From positions 14,206,501 to 14,270,500 of the forward strand of contig NC_059393.1 in NCBI RefSeq assembly GCF_019703515.2: 64,000 nucleotides of DNA, written 5' to 3'. Shown in pieces: positions 23,167 through 34,445 of the stretch. Each line of letters starts with the position of its first letter. The stretch's first letter is position 1. A program made the translations under genes and the position numbers. The stretch is from Myxocyprinus asiaticus (taxonomy: Eukaryota > Chordata > Actinopteri > Cypriniformes > Catostomidae). The notes below the pieces were generated by a model. The model did no database searches, was not told where the DNA came from, and was given only the letters and a program-made list of their open reading frames with translations.

Positions 23167-24414
23167 CACTATATTGCCAAAAGTATTCGCTCACCCATCC
23201 AAATAATTGAATTCAGGTGTTCCAATCACTTCCATGGCCACAGGTGTATAAAATGAAGCACCTAGGCACGCAGACTGCTTCTGCAAACATTTGTGAAAGA
23301 ATGGACCACTCTCAGGAGCTCAGAGAATTCCAGCGTGGTACTGTGATAGGATGCCACCTGTGCAACCAGTCCAGTCGTGAAATTTCCTTGCTACTAAATA
23401 TTCCACAGTCAACTGTCAATGGTATTATAACAAAGTGGAAGTGATTGGGAATGACAGCAACTCAGCCACGAAGTGGTAGGCCACATAAAATGACAGAGCG
23501 GGGTCAGCGGCTGCTGAGGCGCATAGTGCGCAGAGGTCGCCAACTTTCTGCAGAGTCAATCGCTACAGACCTCCAAAGTTCATGTGGCCTTCAGATTAGC
23601 TCAAGAACAGTGCGTAGAGAGCTTCATGGAATGGGTTTCCATGGCCGAGCAGCTGCATCCAAGCCATACATCACCAAGTGCAATGCAAAGCGTCGGATGC
23701 AGTGGTGTAAAGCACGCTGCCACTGGACTCTAGAGCAGTGGAGACGCGTTCTCTGGAGTGACGAATCACGCTTCTCCATCTGGCAATCTGATGGACGAGT
23801 CTGGGTTTGGCGGTTGCCAGGAGAACGGTACTTGTCTGACTGCATTGTGCCAACTGTGAAGTTTGGTGGAGGAGGGATTATGGTGTGGGGTTGTTTTTCA
23901 GGAGCTGGGCTTGGCCCCTTAGTTCCAGTGAAAGGAACTCTGAATGCTTCAGCATACCAAGAGATTTTGGACAATTCCATGCTCCCAACTTTGTGGGAAC
24001 AGTTTGGGGATGGCCCCTTCCTGTTCCAACATGACTGCGCACCAGTGCACAAAGCAAGGTCCATAAAGACATGGATGAATGAATTTGGTGTGGAAGAACT
24101 TGACTGGCCTGCACAGAGTCCTGACCTCAACCCGATAGAGCACCTTTGGGATGAATTAGAGCGAAGACTGCGAGCCAGGCCTTCTCGTCCAACATCAGTG
24201 TCTGACCTCACAAATGCGCTTCTGGAAGAATGGTCAAAAATTCACATAAACACACTCCTAAACCTTGTGGAAATCCTTCCCAGAAGAGTTGAAGCTGTTA
24301 TAGCTGCAAAGGGCGGGCCGACGTCATATTAAACCCTATGGATTAAGAATGGGATGTCACTTAAGTTCATATGCGTCTAAAGGCAGATGAGCGAATACTT
24401 TTGGCAATATAGTG
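23167..24414 (+). mobile_element. Tc1/mariner element C, 1248 bp
   Basis: TA at 23165-23166 and 24415-24416. The inverted repeats begin CACTATATTGCCAAAAGTAT and match perfectly for about 28 bp. It is compact: little non-coding DNA besides the transposase. It lies inside L1 ORF1. Confidence 0.95.
23301..24332 (+). pseudogene. Tc1 transposase C with one internal stop
   Basis: 343 codons from the ATG (MDHSQELREFQRG) to TAA. Paired HTH (SSREISLLLNIPQSTV), then a TGA at 23442-23444 (codon 48) right after ITKWK, where Arg is usual in relatives, so CGA to TGA is likely. Next is the GRPHK linker. Catalytic Asp154 in LWSDESRF, Asp245 in FQHDCAP and Glu280 in NPIEHLWDE are present with DD34E spacing. 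Apart from this one stop the frame is open, so this is a young copy. Confidence 0.93.
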
Positions 24415-24590
24415 TATCTCCAATGCCCGAGGATTTTGAATTCTTTGACATGTTGACTTCATAGAACAGTTATATATTGGATCTCACCGGTTTATGACAT
24501 GAAAAACTAGCAAATTGCGCAGAGCTCGTCGTTCACACGTCCAACCCCAGCATGGCGCCACGCGACTCCCCCCTCATGACAAGTTTTTAA

Positions 24591-27500
24591 AAGTAGGAAT
24601 TATTTTTCTATCTAAAATGCAACGCTTGTGGCAGGATGCTTAAAAAACGATGCATCAGCCAAAAGACGTCTGTCTGAATGTGTATAGCCGTAGCAGCAGT
24701 GCCTTAAAGGGGATTCATTTAAAGATGCAACTTGTCTGAGAAGATTCTTACTGTGCAAACTGTTTAACAACTAAAGCACAACACGCTAAATTTATCACAA
24801 CCTAAAAAAATTACGAAATAATCTAGATAGATTAGTTGTCCTCACTAATTAAATTGGTAGTTGGCTGACTAGTCGACCATTCTGCCAATCCCTAAAGCCT
24901 GAGATTCTTTTACCATGAGGGCTTTTTACACTTGCATGGCATAATGGGTTCCCCATGCTTTGACTGTAACTAAGCTGCGATGTATAGAGTCAATATGGAC
25001 CTGAATTGTCAAGAGACCACATTGAATCCAGCTACTTGGGGTCATTATCCTTTAACAGCTGCACGGTCAATGGTGACCTGGTGTCAAATGGTTGTCACTG
25101 TGCTCTCAAATTCATACTGGTGGACTGAATTCAGTGATAAACGTATGGAGTCAAGTGTTCAAGAATACATTGTAAATCTTCTGTCAAACCCTATTTGTCA
25201 AAACGATGACCTCAACATTATCTGCAGTGCTTTACTGGATTGACGGTCCTTCTCATTGGAAATGTGCTCTGAAAAGAGCATAAAAATTGTCAAGGAGAAA
25301 ATACACCCTCTATTTTTAATTCAATTGAGTGAGCTAAGAGAGTGAGCATTTGGTTTGATCAAGGTACAGTTTCCAGGCTTCAACTTTCCCATTCAGTCAT
25401 TGATTTCGAACTTCTTAAAGGCAGTTGAACTCAGTTTTACCATAGGAGTTTGACTGGCTTTAGACATAGGTTAGAGCAGCCATTGATTCTAAAACACTTT
25501 ACAAGATGTTCATTCTTTAAACACTTATTTCAACAGCTAAACCTTAAAATCGAGACACTTGCAAATACTTAACTGCTTTATGAACTCTTGCCATTTCTGG
25601 TTGCCATCTCACTATTGTATGCCAGAGGATAATGTTTTAGGTCTTTAGCAGTGTTTCAGATGGGATTAGTTTTCTAAACGATAATTAATTATAAATAATC
25701 AAGATTACAAGTACAGCTACCACAATTACCTAATCGTAAAAGGTATACTCCTGCATCACATTTTTTGTGCAACTGTGAAGCATTAACCACCTTTTCTCGC
25801 TTTCTGTGTATAAGTATTTTATATGTTAATTATATTAATCAAAATCAGTTACAATTACAATTTTAATTTTAACAGAAATAAAAATTAAAATTTTTCCAGG
25901 CGGAGCGGGCAGTGGGCCTGGAGACCGGCATGGACCAGTAGACCAGGGCAGAGCGGGTGGAGGGTCCGGAAATGATGTGCATTTGAACATAATTTATGAT
26001 TTAAATGTATTCTACATAAATTAAATTATTTTAGATGTGTGTACCTCAAGAAATGTACTTAAAATATACTTAATTGAAAGTCAGTAACTGTAATCTGATT
26101 ACAAAGAGAAAAATTAGTTGAAAAAACTGTGAAAAATAATTATATAAAGCAATCACAAACATTCCTATCAGGACAGCTGTTAACGGATTAAAGTCCTCAG
26201 AGGACCTCCAAATTCACCAAAAAATAGTAGGTAATTTGCTCTGGCATTTTTACAGATGTTGTGCGAGAAAATGCAAAGGTTTGATTTGTACGTAATAAAA
26301 AGTACAAAGTAAGCCTCTGAGACACAAATTTACCTAACCTACTCAGGGAAAACCAGTTCCATCCAAATTGGGCTTTAGTCAAACATTTTACAGTCTGAAA
26401 CCTGTACTATGATAAATTAACATGTAATTGGGAAGAACAAGGTAAATTACTGAGGTAAAGACAGAGCATCAGCCTTCTCACAGCAGGAGAATAAAAGCCA
26501 GCTCAACTCTTACTGCTGCTTGACTCCAGCTAATAGTGTCTAATTGCTCGCACTGATTTGTAAGCAGTGAGGAGCTTGATTAAAGGCAACAGAGATGTGA
26601 GAAGAGGCAGCATACAGATTGCCAACAGCCGGGAGGGGAACTGATCGTCATTGCAGCTGCTGCAACATGCAAAGTTATAAAGTCTTGCAGTTCTCAGTTG
26701 AAGGTCACACCATGAACCAGACTGGTCTCATGGAGATTTCGGCAACAGTAGGTCGACAGCTAAATTTTTAAACAGAAGGAAATAGTAACAGTAGAATAAT
26801 ATTTCTGAAAAATCTGTTTAAAATTATGCCCACTCAAATGAGATGAATACTCGAGTTGTATCAGTCAATCAATCAGAGAAAAAGCTTCTTTATTCTATAC
26901 ATGATGCTGAACGTGTTGCACCTTAAATAACCCCCCTATAATTTGCACCACGGCCAAAAAACTGTAGGTCATTTCCACCGTAATTTTTACCATAGCTGTG
27001 CAAGGACCCCCCCTTAATTCACTCTGTGGCCCTGACTGAATTAATGACTAGAATAAATATATATTGTCCATTAGTAAAATTGCACAGTGTTGCACTAAGT
27101 GAAACTTTGAAAGAATCAATGCAAATAAAGCTTTCTAAAGTTTTCTCTTTCTCTTTCTAAATTTGAATGTGTACCTGTGTTTTGTGTGTGTGTCTATCTA
27201 TCACACAACAATTTAAAAATCACACGCTATACACTCATATCCACTCTTATGGATGGCTAAGCTAACCGCTAGGCAGCAGCCAGGCAGTTTGAAGTGATTC
27301 TTTCTGACAGGGTTAAAATGCCAGCCAGTAAAGAGTGTCTTCTAATCCATTCAAGCCAAACAGACGACTGCAGGATGGCATGCGACCTAGCTAAGCCATG
27401 GCCTTTTCCGAAACTGTCTGAAGAGATTTCTCATGCAATACCAGTCCTCACATTTGCCTTTCTGCAGCTCTCTCATCCTTCTAATTAAAAGCTAATGCAA

Positions 27501-27978
27501 CTTCAGTGTTATATTCACCCTGATGGAATCCGTTACATAATTGTATCGCCTTGTGTTTATGTATAATTGGCCCCAGGAGTCAATTGCGTCAATGAATTGG
27601 CAGTTTTGGTAAATATCTCGAAGGGGCTCATGGCAGAACACATCATAATTGGATGCTTCCTTTGTTGCATGAATATGTTTTTTAAATGTAACATTTCAGG
27701 GGGATCTCATTTGTATTCGTAGGTAAAGTATACATGTACATTTTTGTACGTTTGGAAAAACACTGAAATGTGTAATATCAATGAATTTACGGCATCTAAA
27801 ACGTTAACACATTCACCATACACTGACATTGTATTTTGTGATATTGTAAAATGTACATGATAGAACCACATTCTACATATGATTTCTTACAAATACAAAT
27901 GAAATCATCATAAACATTTCTATTTATGTTCTTGGCTAATTTTTTTCTTGTTAAGTGACTTATGAAAGGAAAAATAAT
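24591..27978. other. Non-coding stretch, no gene seen
   Basis: About 3.4 kb of AT-rich DNA. The frames at 24980-25243, 26197-26382 and 27294-27488 have no domain. Text around 26085-26105 (GTAACTGTAATCTGATTACA) resembles subterminal hAT motifs, but no pair of ends with a duplication was found. Confidence 0.45.
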
Positions 27979-27983
27979 GAAAT

Positions 27984-28157
27984 TGTAGCGGGGTTCCAAA
28001 AGAAGGAAGCGGGAGCCGGGGTTGCAGTCCATGTAAATCGGATTTTATTCTCACAACTCAAACTCAAAATCTGCTTTTCAGCCAGTCTCTATTGTTTTGC
28101 ACACACAGCTTCACTACTAACAATAAACAGTACAACGTAAGACAACAACAAACAGCT
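27984..28157 (-). repeat. Gypsy 3' LTR, truncated (174 bp)
   Basis: Nearly identical to 29333-29506. Holds the element's outer end (TGTAGCGGGG on the plus strand) and an AATAAA signal on the minus strand. The first ~194 bp of the LTR are missing at the junction with protease sequence near 28158. Confidence 0.9.
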
Positions 28158-29291
28158 TTTTATCTGTCACTACCTGATACTCGTGAACATCCCCATGCAC
28201 ACACCTTACCATCACCTTGTATTTTGCACCCAAAGCCCCATCACGAACCAGGCTGTGGTGGATCGAGGTTTGATTACAGCCTGAATCTACCAGGGCTTGG
28301 TATGTACGCCCCTTAACTCTTACCGGTATGCGGTACATCCCAGATTGATCGGGGGCGGTCTGTGGCGTGTCGGGGACCTGGATCCATGTCCCCACCTCCA
28401 TTACTGGACACAGGTCTTGGACGTGTCCCGGCTCCCAGCAACTCCAACAGACCGGCCCAGGCTCCCCGGCTGCACTCGTGGCAGCAGAGACATCATCCTG
28501 GGAAGGGCGACGGAGAGGGGTAGGTGAGGGGTACAGGGCGAGAGGGAGGAGAGGGAGGAGAGGGAGGGACAAGAGGGGGAGGAGCAGCAAGAGAGGGGGA
28601 GAGAGAGAGGGGTTTGGACTACTCGCCGGCTTCTGGGTAGGCCGCCATGTGGGCTTCAGCCAGCTGGGTGGCGTCATCCACCGACGTGGGACGATGGCAC
28701 TGGACCCATTCTGCGGTTCTTCATGGCAGGCGAAACAGTCAGCTGCTCCAGCACCATCAGTTCCATGATGTCCTCCATGCCATGCCCTTCCTCGGCTAGC
28801 ACCCATTTTCGGCAGACATCGCGGAGCTGCTGGGCAAACACGAACGGGTGACCGGTGTCGCTCAGGGTGAGGGAGCGGAACCGCTGGCGGTGTTGTTCTG
28901 GAGTGTAGCTTCATGTAGTCCAGGTGGTCCTCGCTGGTAGTTGCTGTGCCACGAGCTGGGCCTCCCCGGAAAGCAGCGGCAGCATGTGGAGGGCCCAATG
29001 GGTTCGTGGCCAGTTGGAAGCAGTTGCTGACTGCTCAAAGAGACTCACAAACGCCTCCGGATTGTATTGGGGTCCTATCTTCGTGAGCAGCAGGTGTGGC
29101 TTCATCGCTGCTTCCGGGGCCGTGGCGGAGGACCCGCCTGGAGCTATCCAGCTCCGTAAGGCCTGCCGATCCTCAGCTTGGGCTTAGAGGAGCTCCTAGA
29201 AATGCCGCTCCTAGGTGAGGAGGGCCTGGTGGTGCATCTCCTGGATGCTAGCCAGGGCACAGATGACTTTGCCCAGCGGTGAGGTGTCCAT
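28158..29291 (-). pseudogene. Gypsy gag and protease fragment with SCAN-like capsid region
   Basis: Would encode the capsid and protease of the element. The ATG at 29291 has a strong context and lies 23 bp after the primer site. Three stops occur within the next ~110 bases, then an open stretch (YNPEAFVSLFEQ, WALHMLPLLSGEAQ). A frame change follows, and a SCAN-like helix region is read near 28890-28750 (FVFAQQLRDVCRKW, LMVLEQL). A second shift leads to a low-complexity Pro/Leu stretch, the zinc knuckle CWSCWEPGHVQDLC (CX2CX4HX4C) and the aspartic protease start ALVDSGCNQTS with the DSG triad. Sequence then runs into the LTR. Non-functional. Confidence 0.85.
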
Positions 29292-29313
29292 GGTGGCCAG
29301 TCTTCTTTTCTTT

Positions 29314-29331
29314 TCCCAGGTTTCGGCACCA
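29314..29331 (-). promoter_or_regulatory. Primer binding site, tRNA-Phe type
   Basis: On the minus strand, TGGTGCCGAAACCTGGGA lies one base after the LTR end. It complements the 3' end of vertebrate tRNA-Phe at 17 of 18 positions, from knowledge of that tRNA. It would prime minus-strand DNA synthesis. Confidence 0.8.
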
Positions 29332-29332
29332 G

Positions 29333-29700
29333 TGTAGCGGGGTTCCAAAAGAAGGAAGCGGGAGCCGGGGTTGCAGTCCAGGTAAATCAGATTTTATTCT
29401 CACAACTCAAACTCAAAATTTACTTTTCAGCCAGTCTCTATTGTTTTGCACACACAGCTTTACTACTAACAATAAACAGTACAATGTAAGACAACAACAA
29501 ACAGCTATCCAGCGCTCAGCTTCAGGTTGTGTGTGCCTCGGACTCTCTCTCCCGTTCTGTCACTCCGGCGGCCTTTTAGAGCCTGTCTTCGCTGTCACTG
29601 AAACGAGACACAGGTGTTTAATATTAGCAATCACCAGGTGATGGTCCTTACCGCTTCCTCTCTCCCCACTGACAGACACACGACCATGTCCCGCTCCACA
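29333..29700 (-). repeat. Gypsy 5' LTR, complete (368 bp)
   Basis: On the minus strand it starts TGTGGAGCGGG and ends CCCGCTACA, the TG...CA form. It contains a TATA-like CTCTAAAAGG and an AATAAA signal about 60 bp from the end. Confidence 0.9.
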
Positions 29701-29705
29701 GAAAT

Positions 29706-32700
29706 GTACAGTATATCTGTCTACAGTAATTGGCCGAACTCTGCTGGTAGCTATGGAAAGAAGTTGAGTTAACCTCCGGTATCATTAGGTGCACAGTAGA
29801 GTGTCTGGTATGGGTGAGTTAATGAATGTCATGTATGAAGTACCTTGGGTGTTGACGTTAGCTAGAATCCTTTTTTTAGAGAAGTGTGATAGGATTTCTG
29901 ATTCATTACAGGCTCTGTGAGAACATCACTATGTCATAATCTTAGTGGGGTGCTCTCAACTCAGTAGGGTAATTACTTGGTAACATGGGGGCTAGTTGTA
30001 ACTTGGGGAAGTTGCCAGAATGGCTATATCTCAGTAACTATAAGGTTTCGAGTCGAAAGAGGATTAACAAATGATTTAACGAAAAGTATGTTTGTTTGAA
30101 GCACCTGAGTCAAAACCCACTAAAACGAAGATTTTTTTAAATTATTATTCTTAAAGGTTTGGGCAAGTTGTTACATGTGTTTTATATATTGTAATTTTAG
30201 TTTGCAATCTTTTACATTTTTCATTCTAAATCAGTACACTGCTGATATACATTCGGTAAGTCTTCGAGTGTTTTTTGGAAGAGGGGGGAGTTCTTACATG
30301 TGTGTATTGCACTCAGAACTGAAACTTGCTGCCAGCCAGCCAGATGAAGGAGGAGCGGTCTACCTCAGCATTTAACCACTGGATCTATAGAGATTATTTC
30401 ATTTTTAAGGAGACACGGGGCAAAAACATCACTGTGGAATATAAACTGCCTTTCAAAAGTTAATATCCTGTCAACTGCAAATTATTCTACATCAAATCTT
30501 AAGAAGCATTTGGAGGAATGTTTGCGTGTTTTCTTTTTTTTTTTTTTTACTTTACATTGTAAATCTAACCAAATCAAACACATTTTTTCAATTATTATTT
30601 GAATTATCACTTTTTGTGTAATATAACCATGTCGCAATGTCTTTGGAAGGGTTTTGTCCATCAAACGCATCAAAATGCACAAATACACATAATTTCTTAT
30701 TTAATTGGATTAGCGCCGCAAAGTTACTTTTAGTTTCTTAAACTGCTTTTGTAGTCGTTTTCAAAAATGTATATGAATGCACTTTTGGTGTAGTGATAAT
30801 TTTTGTGACACTGATTCACAGATATAACTACACTTTTACTACAAGTGGCGTTTGTAAAATGGCAAAATTGCATGACCACATTTGTGTTAACGTGCCCTGG
30901 GAACCTATCCATAATTTTAGAAATGCCTGTTAAACTCAAACATATTTAAGTCTGTCATTGATGTAGGGCCTAGACCTCGATCAGCATCATGGGGGAAAAT
31001 ATGAAAACATCCTTAATATTTTTACATTTGAAGTCATTTATCTGAATTTGTGGATATAAGCACCACTCACACGATTAAACAATGCAGAATTCGGTTGAAA
31101 GTAATCCAAAAGTAATCTAAAAGTAATCAGATTATATTACCCCAAAAAATTAAATCTGCAAGATTACATTACTGATTGCATTTTTACCTGATTACAATGA
31201 ATTCACAAGTAATCCGCCCAGCACTGTATATACTTTATGACTATTTTAACGTTTACCGATTGGCCCACATTCACTTCCATTGTAAGCCTCACTGGAACCC
31301 AAATTTTTATTTTTCTAAAGAAAAGGAGTGACAAGTCGAAATTAATTTTTGTGGTATAAACATTATGCCACAAATGCTGTAGACTGAGCTTGAAATCGTA
31401 ATATTCCTTTAAGACATGTACCTATACAGAAATTGACTCACAATTTAATATACCCTGAGAAGTATACACTAAAGTGAAAAGTATGACAACAAGTCCTGGT
31501 CTCCCCTATATTTATCTAATATTTACTACATGTTATATAACTTTATTACATTCTTGCAAGTTAATTGTGTTACTAGCTGCCATATGCATGAAATGCCAGC
31601 TGAGTCATGGTGATAAATGCTTGCAGTTTATGACACTGCGGTCGTGTGTAATTACAATCTTTATAACACTTCCGTAATCCTCTTAATTTATTTCCCCAAC
31701 ACAGAGGATCTCTAGGACATCCAGTGACCACACTCCTGTCATTGCCATGTCTCAGTTTGAAGGGGCTTACAGAGCGGATGTTCATTAACGCCTATTGCTG
31801 GCTGTGCCCAAATGCCAGGGGTGCCATACATGGCTGACCTACTTTACAATTGCCCTGTCCACATGCATGCTGACTGCAGTGCTGCCAGACCTGGGCTCCC
31901 CAGTGGAACTTATTAGCTGCTGCATAACTACAAGGGGGACCACTCATTTAAGAAATCCTGAAGAAGGAAAGTCACTTATTTTGTGTGGAAGATGTAAGTG
32001 TTTGAATTTTTCAGGTCTTGTGGCCTCTTATTTTTTACATTATGCATTTGGCAAATGCTTTTATCAAACGTGACTTACAGTGCATTCAAGGTATACAGTA
32101 CATTTGATCAGTTTGTGTGTCAGAATTGATTTGGAGATGCTGCAGGATTTGGGGTCCTGGATTGCTCTGGGGAGCATGTCAGGCCACATTAATCAGATGA
32201 GTCGTGTCATAATGGAGAGTGACATTCGCCATCATTGTATATTAAGCTGCTTCATTGGACTTCATTGGACACACTCCAGTCAGTACGTTTACATGCACTT
32301 TAAAAGTTCGATTTCAGTCAGACTAAAACTATAATTCATCTTTTTAAAATGTCATGTAATCTCTTTATTCCAGCTGAAATTGTGTCTGTATGATTTTTGT
32401 AAATGCAAACTAAAAGACATTGGTAATGCAATTGTAGCTCTTCTTTGTCCAGTGTCTATACACGTTAATTGGACCACAACTGGCTTCGGCGTTGTGCACA
32501 AAACCAGCATTGAGCGCCAAGCAGCTATCATGTAGAGCATCTTTCAGTTTGTTCCCAGAATCCAGTTTGTGAGTGATAGCCAATGAAAGAGTGAGTGCAT
32601 AAGTCTGTATGTCTCTAAATCACTATTGTTGTTGGAGATGGTCCACCATGGAGCCACGGTCAGTATCTCTGTGTCAGTAGGTCATGTCCATAGACCATGA

Positions 32701-33034
32701 TAATCTAAATAATTAATTGCATCAGCAAACTGAGCAACAGCAGTTGTAGGTAGCATAGAAAGCCCTTCTTTTCTCACCTGTATTAAATATGCATGTTAGA
32801 CAAGTCATGTTCCCTGCCTGTGGTTAGCCATTGTCTTTCTTCCACGAAACACAATTGATATTCTATCCCCTCAAGAGTTGTGTGTGATTGTCCATTGCTG
32901 CTGCTACAATAGCATGCCGTTTCTCATAGGCTTTAACTGATTAGCATGCCTGTATATTAACTAGATCAGGTGACGCTTCATAAATGTCTTTAAAGCTGTA
33001 GCGTGTAATTTTTTCAGTGTTAAAATTCTTTCTC
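29706..33034. other. Non-coding stretch, no gene seen
   Basis: Poly-T at 30533-30549. Text at 31095-31225 (repeated AAAGTAATC, ending CCCAGCACTG) looks like one end of a hAT-type element with no partner found. The short frames at 31474-31677, 31795-32073 and 32080-32334 carry no domain. A conserved-looking stretch near 31700-31770 was considered as an exon and rejected. Confidence 0.45.
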
Positions 33035-33170
33035 TTATTTAGGGATGGAAATCACAAGAATCATTCTGGTTCCAATTCCTCTTAATGATTCAGATTCCTA
33101 AACGATTCCATTAACAATTATTTTAGTACTTTTAAAGAAGAAATATTTGGAAATAAGAAATGCAACTCTT
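33035..33170. mobile_element. Possible DNA-transposon end
   Basis: AGGGATGGAAATCACAAGAATC followed by repeated GATTCC motifs resembles the start of a known style of hAT element in fish. No partner end is certain. It lies ~600 bp left of the tandem array and might be part of the same element. Confidence 0.3.
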
Positions 33171-33739
33171 GCTGTAAGGGGTCTACTCCCCTTAGCAGTT
33201 TGTTATTAAATGAACAGATTCTTGCAGAAGTTGTTAAATCTTGACACCAGTAGTCTCCTTGGCGATCATGATTTCAAACTCAATTACACTTCGTAGCGCT
33301 CTGCGTGGGCTTGAAATCACGATTTTGCCTAGAAACTGCAATGGCAGGATTTACTGTGAAAAAGGGGTTACATTTCGGTCTGTTCTCACCCAAAACCTAT
33401 TGTATCACTTCAGAAGACATGAATTAAACCACTGGAGTTTTTTGGATTAACTTTATGCTGCTTTTATGTTCTTTTTGGAGTTTAAAAATTTGGTCACCAT
33501 TCACTTACATTGTATGGACAAACAGACATCAAATCTTCATTAAAATATCTTTGTGTTATGCAAGAAAAAGTCATTTGTATAAGATGGCATAACAATTTTT
33601 TTTTAATTACACGTCGTCAAATGAACATCTAGCAATTAATCTGATTTTAATCTCACAAGTTGGGTATGGTAAAATTATTGACTTTTGGTTTAGTATGTTT
33701 TTGATTCACTAAAATGAACCAGCTTATAAGAGTCATTCA

Positions 33740-34445
33740 CTGGGTAGGTAGCATTGTATGTTTTGTCTCATATGAGTCATAAGTTCAGGAACCTGGCTGC
33801 ACTGGTCACGCTGTTTGTTTCTTGCTATAGATTCTAAAGAATCTTTTGTTCTGGAACCGCACTACGCTGGTTGTGCTGTATGTTTTGCGCTGTAGATTCA
33901 AAAGAACTGGATCATTAGAGTCATTCGTTTGGGAACCGCACTACACTGTGTTACGCTATATGTTTTGTGCTGTAGATTCAAAAGAACTGGATCATTAGGG
34001 TCATTAGTTCAGGAACCTATTGACTGTAGATTCAAAAGAACCGGCTCAAAATTTTATTCCTTCAGGAGCCACACTAAACTAATCACGCAGTATGTTCCAT
34101 GCTGTAGATTTTAAAAAATAGGCTTGTATGAGTTATTTGTTTAGGAATCTGTCTGTACTGGTCTTCAGTACAGACACGCTGTATATTTTGTGCTGTAGAT
34201 TCAAAGGAACCCTCTCAGAAAAGCATTTGTTCAGTAATCAGAGTACACTGGTCATGCTGTATGTCTTGTGCTACAGATTAAAATGAACCTGCTAAAGAGT
34301 CAGTCATTTGGGAATCTGACTACACTGGTTATGCTCTGTGTTTTGCACTATAGATTCAAAAGAACCTGCTCTTCATTAGTGTCAATCCTTTGGGGACCTC
34401 ACTATGCCAGTCGTGCTGTATGTTTTGCGCTGTAGATTCAGTAGC
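33740..34445. repeat. ~80-bp minisatellite, about 9 units
   Basis: Each unit ends in a form of GCTGTAGATTCAAAAGAACC and contains ACTACACTGGTCACGCTGTATGTTTT. The TGTAGATT-type marker recurs at 33826, 33891, 33971, 34025, 34103, 34194, 34272, 34349 and 34431, spacings of 54-91 and mostly 77-82. Units have diverged by substitution and small indels. Non-coding. Confidence 0.85.

Larger units (their letters stand above)
22545..24451 (-). pseudogene. L1 ORF1 (copy B), split by a Tc1 insertion
   Basis: The RNA-binding partner protein of L1. The ATG at 24451 opens MSKNSKSSGIGD, then Tc1 element C intervenes (24416-23165). Reading resumes left of it and holds a coiled-coil stretch (23100-22900, SVMLVKVVADLEDL to RIDYLESSE). 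A TAA follows at about 22900, then more ORF1 sense in shifted frames to about 22545 (FNKRE). If the Tc1 and one TA are removed, the frame is continuous across the junction. Confidence 0.75.
15325..24590 (-). mobile_element. L1 copy B, long, interrupted by three other elements
   Basis: Reads right to left: 5' region and ORF1 (24590 to about 22545), a tandem-repeat spacer (22530-19797), then ORF2 (19516 to 15325). It is broken by Tc1 element C (23167-24414) in ORF1, Tc1 element B (20366-21957) in the spacer and a DIRS derivative (about 17797-19330) in the ORF2 endonuclease. Its 5' text near 24470-24570 matches the right end of copy C. The 3' UTR and the end of ORF2 seen in copies A and C are absent: similarity stops at 15325. 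That is a later deletion or rearrangement, because LINEs normally lose the 5' end. Confidence 0.85.
27984..29700 (-). mobile_element. Ty3/gypsy LTR retrotransposon, internally deleted 1.7-kb derivative
   Basis: Reads right to left. Complete 5' LTR (29333-29700), tRNA-Phe primer site, gag with SCAN-like and zinc-knuckle parts, start of protease, then a junction into the last 174 bp of the 3' LTR (27984-28157). GAAAT flanks both sides (27979-27983 and 29701-29705), a perfect 5-bp target duplication. Reverse transcriptase, RNase H, integrase and the first part of the 3' LTR are absent. Its neighbours are unrelated non-coding DNA. Confidence 0.92.

Noticed and set aside
23624..24211. 195-residue minus-strand frame in Tc1 C
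   Set aside because: Antisense of a transposase with complete motifs on the plus strand.
28297..28768. Plus-strand open frames across the gypsy element
   Set aside because: They are the antisense of gag/protease; the Gly/Arg-rich text comes from the complement of a Pro/Leu-rich stretch.
31695..31770. Possible exon after a CCAACACAG acceptor-like site
   Set aside because: The frame is readable for about 25 codons but there is no donor site at its end and I do not recognise the peptide.
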